Source of the DNA: Lytechinus pictus
Taxonomy: Eukaryota > Echinodermata > Echinoidea > Temnopleuroida > Toxopneustidae
Length of the DNA stretch: 64,000 nt
Assembly (NCBI RefSeq): GCF_037042905.1
Contig: NC_087249.1
Coordinates: forward strand, 12,901,501 to 12,965,500
Reading direction: 5' to 3'
Under the pieces are notes generated by a model that had not been told where the DNA came from, made no database searches, and saw nothing but the letters and a program-made list of their open reading frames with translations. Positions within the stretch are counted from its first letter, which is position 1. Every line of letters starts with the position of its first letter. Of the stretch, positions 59,518-64,000 are shown one piece after another. Made by a program: the position numbers and the translations under genes.

Positions 59518-59734
59518 TAATCTGGTCCATAATTACACTCCTCTCAGAATAAAATGAGGATTGGAATGAGATTTTAATCTTTCAAGAGTGACTTTTGGAG
59601 TGAAAGTGTAAAAAAGGTGCAAATTTTCACTCAAAAAAGTAAAAATTTACTCTTGAAAGATTAAAATCTCATTCCATCAGGACTGGTCCCTCAGGTCACT
59701 CAGTCTGAGAGAAGTGTGATTAGGGACCGGATTA
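59518..59734. mobile_element. foldback MITE with two nested arm pairs
   Basis: Outer ends TAATCTGGTCCATAATTACA and GTGTGATTAGGGACCGGATTA. Inner arms GGAATGAGATTTTAATCTTT (59563) and its inverse (to 59675). Confidence 0.85.
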
Positions 59735-60830
59735 GCTCTTATGTATTTAGAGAGTAACATGGCCTACCTTGATTAAAATCATATAATGCATATACACGTG
59801 TCAATGGTGGGGGGAGTGCATTGGCGCAGTGCCATCGCTCCATTGTACTTTTTTCAGATCGAGGAGGAGAGGGAAGGGGGCAGAATGAAGGAAACAGAAA
59901 AAGAGTGTGCACGTGCACCATAGATATTGTTTGTTTGTATTTATTTCCATATAAAGATAAAATATATACATGTTCAAATTTAACATAACGTACAGATCAT
60001 TATGGAGGATGGCCCATTTCAGCGGTATTAATAAAATACCACTGTTCTTCCATGGGGTCCTTATTAACACCAAGAGGATGAAAAAATAACAACCAAATGT
60101 GTTTTAATCACACCAATGGGTGAAGAACTGGCACCGTAAAATTAGCACAGGAGTAAATCGACATGTTGTAGCTAGTCCTTAATGTATACCGGTTTACACC
60201 ATCTATTTTGCTTTGTATGTATATTCCTAACCCAATAGTCCGGTGCTGCCCCTGATGGGGCTGTCTATCACTGCACATCATTATTGCGAACGTAACATGC
60301 AGGCGGTTCACTTGCAAGCTGAAAACACTAAACATCAGTTAGTTTTTCATTTCCATACCTATCTATTTTTTTAACCAGAGGTGCGTGGAGCTCCAGCCAT
60401 ATTCTTTTTATGCTTTGGAATGCCGATGCATCTTCATACTTCAATCGATATATTTTGATTTCTCCCTTTTTCTAGTTTTGTTTCAAAATGTTGGGTTTCA
60501 CAATAAATTGTTGGTCACATTATTATCATGAATATAATTATGTCAATTTTAACAAAGCATAAAAATGATAAAGTAAATACCCGAGGAGGGCCCATGCAAG
60601 GGCCATGCCTCTTTCCCCCACTGAAAAAATACAGTGTCCCACAGAGTGTCCCACAGTGTGTTCACAGTGTGGAACAGTGTAAAATCCCTCGCTCCTTGCT
60701 TTCAAGTCATACCATTCTTATTGTCATTGATTGAATATTAATTTCTAAGCGTAACAATATCCCTTTCATTGTCATGACTGCTTCTTTTATCTTTGTCCCT
60801 TCCTGCTCCATGTAATTTTTCTCTTATTTC
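59735..60830. other. non-coding stretch
   Basis: Contains a CACAGTGTG-type cluster (60633-60680), related to 19603-19855, and TTTGTTTGTATTTATTTCCA (59924), which resembles an inverted LINE tail. No exon recognised. Confidence 0.4.
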
Positions 60831-60908
60831 CTTTTCGTAACGCCTTGAGCACATAATCCATGTGGATTTGGCGCTTTAGAAATACTTTGTATTATTATTA
60901 TTATTAAT
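60831..60908 (+). mobile_element. LINE 3' end with (ATT)n tail
   Basis: AACGCCTTGAGCACATAATC, CATGTGGATTTGGCGCTTTA and GTATTATTATTATTATTA form a common CR1/L2-type 3' terminus. No coding part is attached. Confidence 0.7.
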
Positions 60909-61366
60909 ATAACAAAGGTGTTTCTTTTTAAAATGCATTCAGCACTGCTATTGTACAGCATTTACTCTGAAGCACGAACAATATCAAAATGAATATTTAT
61001 TCGATTTTCAAGCTTCGACTTCTGTGGTTTTAATTGCTTTTAATATAAAGAGTACCGAGTCATATTTTGCTGGTAGTTAAAAACGACACAACCACAGGAA
61101 GTTAGCAACAAATATCTGATCAATTTATTTTAGCATCTTTGCCTATAACCATATGGTAAGTTATAATAAAACCTCACGCCATACAATATCGACAAAAATA
61201 ATACATAATCTTATTGCTGATGAATACTTTCTTTTAAATCCTTTCTTTTATTACTACTTTTCATGTTTATTGTTTCGTTATCTCTCCAGGATGATTCCTT
61301 CTTTTTCTTATTACTTTCTGCAAACATTGTAAGGAAATAACTTCTTCCCAGCCATTTTATATTCCT
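60909..61366. other. no feature seen
   Basis: A+T-rich DNA before the hairpin-carrying element. Confidence 0.45.
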
Positions 61367-62233
61367 CAGGGGCAGCGGACGTATTTCCGTTTTTTTTTTT
61401 TTTTTTTTTTGGGGGGGGGCAAAGCCATAGAAGGTCAAAATTGACATTTTGGTGCAAACGGATATTTTCACCATCAGATTATCATCTGCGTATTGTGTTT
61501 TGTAGTAATTAAGTTGAGCAAAGCCTTTTTGAAGTCATTTCTGACTGATGAAATATACATTTAGTCCTTAATCTTTTTTAATTGTTTGGAAAAATGTTCA
61601 TATCTAAAGTGTGAAACTAGCTTTTTGGTCAATTATGGCGCTCATTATACAGTATTATTAAACGGGCATCCTCGCAAGATGTTGCGTGTGCAAATTGCAA
61701 GCTCAAACTTATGAACATTACATTTAATAAGACACGAAAATTGAACATTCCAAGCAGTTTTTGTTATCATGAAAAGGTTGTGTATCTGAATAAAGAATTG
61801 ATGCGAGCGCAAAGCGCGAGCTGATTTTTTTATATACTGACCAGAAAAGGGACCTAATAAGGACTGCATTTAGAGACTGAATAATAAGATACATAACTAA
61901 TCGAATAGTGCGAGCACGAAACGCGAGCTGAAAATATGCGAAATTCCAACGAGAAAACTGGACATTCTAAGCAAATTTGTAACCAAGGACATAATGAGTA
62001 CCTTACTTAACAATAATTGATGCGAGCGCGAAGCGCGAGCCAAAAAAAAAGAAGATTTTTCTAACCTAAAATGATTTTTTTTTTTACATAAAAAAGGGTA
62101 TTTCATTTGGAAAAAGGGCACATTTCATTTGGAAAAAAGGGCACTTTCCATTTTGAAAAAAAGGCATTATTTTTCCTACGAGGAATATTTGGGGGGACAA
62201 GTGTCCCCCTGCCCCCCGGTTCCGTCGCCCCTG
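61367..62233 (+). mobile_element. 867-bp hAT-like element carrying GCGAAGC-hairpin repeats
   Basis: Ends CAGGGGCAGCGGACG and GGTTCCGTCGCCCCTG, with flanks ATATTCCT and ATATACTT (6 of 8). Three hairpin cores at 61802, 61910 and 62021 are spaced about 110 bp. A T-run and G-run sit at 61391-61419. Later GCACATTTCATTTGGAAAAA units repeat near 62110-62160. Confidence 0.7.
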
Positions 62234-62848
62234 ATATACTTTCTTGTCGTTTCCTCTTTAATTTTTCTACGGTGCACTCGCTGGAAGCCGTGCGCACAGA
62301 GTTGTCACCTCCAGTATATTGTAACCAATACGAATGTCATAAAGTGAACAGTAGCCTATGCTTTGTAGATACATGTTAAATTTAATCTTAAATCTTGGAA
62401 TCAATAGTAATACATTTTAAGGCTTAGATATATTCATTATGAATGAACTTCTAATGTAAAACAACAACAGCTACAACAACGGCGACATCATCAAAAATAT
62501 GCTCATTAATATTACAGATTCATATCAATTAGAAAAATCCAAAATAACAACGATGACAAATAACCATTATAAGCATCCATTTGAAATACAAGCACCCTTT
62601 TTGTTTTCAATTACCAGATGAATCCCATTTTAAAGCTACAGTTTTTAGTGGATACTCCCGTTTCAATAAACTATGCTTTACTTTATACTATTTTATGAAT
62701 TTGGCATGGGATAACGCTTATTCCGTTTAAACGCATATGCGCTTCCAAAGGTACCTTGGATATTCCAGGCACCCACTCACCATAATTAATTAGTTATAAA
62801 ATCTAAAGTTTTATGTAATTGTACAAAAGTGTGTATAACAGATTGGTT
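62234..62848. other. no feature seen
   Basis: A+T-rich DNA with only random short ORFs. Confidence 0.45.
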
Positions 62849-62964
62849 CGGTGTAAAAATGGCAGAAGTACAAATGACAAATCGGCACTGCTATTTTTAC
62901 CTCTGCCATTTTCACCTCTACCATTTTTCACCTCTGCCATTTTCACCTCTGCATTTTTTACCTG
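62849..62964. repeat. TCGGTGTAAAA / ACCTCTGCCATTTTC minisatellite
   Basis: TTCGGTGTAAAAATGGCAGA is followed by inverted units TTTTTACCTCTGCCATTTTC. Shares its start and unit with 20496-20612. Confidence 0.75.
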
Positions 62965-63317
62965 GCGCCCCGGGCTGGCGCCACATTATTGCATACATTT
63001 GATTTTATTGCTAATTTTGTTGATATTGAGATGAAATAAAATTCTTGAATCTTGAATGTATTTAAGATGGATAAGTAAGTCTATAAGTAGAAATGTAATT
63101 TTCATAAGATTGATAAGTACTTTTCTCACAAGAAAAGTGACTCTCTTGATGAGGTGATGACGAAATTAATGAAATACTTCAAATGAAGTATTTTAATGAA
63201 TCATCCAGTGAATGATTCTTTAAACGCTTTGAGATTACTTAAGAGCTGCTGAAGGTTCACAAATTATATAATCGACTATATTAAGTCTCATAGAGTCGTC
63301 TCTTTCGTTGCTACTAT

Positions 63318-63520
63318 ACACTGTAAAAATTAAGGTGTTAAAATCTGACACCATTTCGTGTCAAAATTTCTTGTTAAATCACACCCTAGAGAGTGAACAT
63401 AACACCGAAGAGAGCAAAAGTAACAACCAAAGGTGTTGTCATAATAATAATGATGATAATAATAATAATGATGATAATATTAATAATAATAATAAACACA
63501 GCATTTATTTTGCGCCATCT
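63318..63520. mobile_element. MITE-like segment with GGTGTTAAAATC and (AAT)n
   Basis: CACTGTAAAAATTAAGGTGT and GACACCATTTCGTGTC start it. A (AAT)n microsatellite lies at 63442-63495. The right boundary is unclear; GGTTAACACCAC at 63784 may be the far end. Confidence 0.4.
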
Positions 63521-64000
63521 ATCTAGTAAACTATTCCGAGGAGCAGAGGGATGGGGGAGGAGCCGGGGGGGGGGGGTACAGATAAAATAATGTTTCCTTG
63601 TAGGGGGTACTACAGATCAAATTACCTTAAAATATTCAAGAAAAGTAAGAAGAAAACAGATTAGTTTTTAAATACTTTTTAAATGCTTCAAGCGATTCTG
63701 CTGATGTAGTAGCAGTCATGGGTGTTGAACTGATAGCAAAAATTAACACCGGAGTAAAATGTCTGTTGTAATTCTCTATACTGGTTAACACCACAATTTC
63801 AAGTTTCGAGTTTCAAATTTTGTTTATTTCATTTCGACTCAACTCAATTATACAACATAGGATATGATTAAAATGATAACCATACAAATGAATATAAATT
63901 AACATAACTACAAGAGAAAAGGGAAGTGTTTATGGTAAACACTAAACAATGTGATAATCATATTAATAAATAATGATACAATGAAGATAAAAGTAAATGT
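63521..64000. other. right end, non-coding
   Basis: A G-run at 63565-63577 and an inverted LINE-tail-like TTTCAAATTTTGTTTATTTC (63808). Nothing else is recognised. Confidence 0.4.

Overview
This window looks like a gene-poor, A+T-rich stretch of animal nuclear DNA. It is full of introns, microsatellites, poly-G runs, tRNA-derived SINEs, LINE and Penelope-like relics, and short inverted-repeat DNA transposons. Several dispersed repeats resemble ones I associate with sea urchins: a TTAA-flanked repeat starting AGGTCAAGTCCACC, and repeats with GTTTCATAAAGCTGTTCG ends. An echinoid or related deuterostome is my best guess, but this is recall and not a search. Nothing looks bacterial or viral.

The best-supported gene is on the minus strand, from 46117 down to 37204. 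Its five coding exons (46094-46117, 43756-43816, 42405-42485, 38833-38990, 37204-37221) have consensus splice sites and matching phases. They join into a 113-residue homologue of KGD4/MRPS36, the small mitochondrial subunit that links E3 to the 2-oxoglutarate dehydrogenase complex. A second probable gene starts at 58108 on the plus strand: a first coding exon with a signal peptide and acidic spacer, ending at a GT donor (58468), as in a secreted peptide precursor. A histone H3 N-terminal fragment (21289-21354, minus) and an unidentified coding-like remnant (52556-52807, minus) are the other protein traces.

Mobile elements dominate. 1-10 kb: hAT-type MITEs, a tandem repeat with a nested hAT insertion, a tRNA-SINE (4238), an RT fragment (6500) and a LINE 3' end (8740-9033). 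10-29 kb: microsatellites, two more SINEs, an H3 fragment beside a hAT MITE with a perfect 8-bp target duplication, and a TTAA-MITE. 29.4-34.4 kb: a 2.09-kb element with 30-bp inverted ends, then a 5'-truncated RT/RNase H LINE. 37-46 kb: KGD4, with TTAA-MITEs in three introns. 46.2-50.2 kb: a 1.76-kb element carrying GCGAAGC-hairpin repeats, nested MITEs and a SINE. 51-54 kb: a hAT MITE, a 514-bp tandem duplication and a CR1/L2-like LINE split by a TTAA-MITE. 55.4-57 kb: a G-rich minisatellite, a (TA)n tract, a Penelope-like GIY-YIG fragment and a hAT element. 58-64 kb: the secretory exon, MITEs and a second hairpin-carrying element.

The most unusual pattern is a composite module seen about six times: a GCGAGCGCGAAGCGCGAGC hairpin, a long pyrimidine tract, a poly-G run and a hAT-like end. 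No tRNA, rRNA or snRNA genes and no CRISPR arrays were found.
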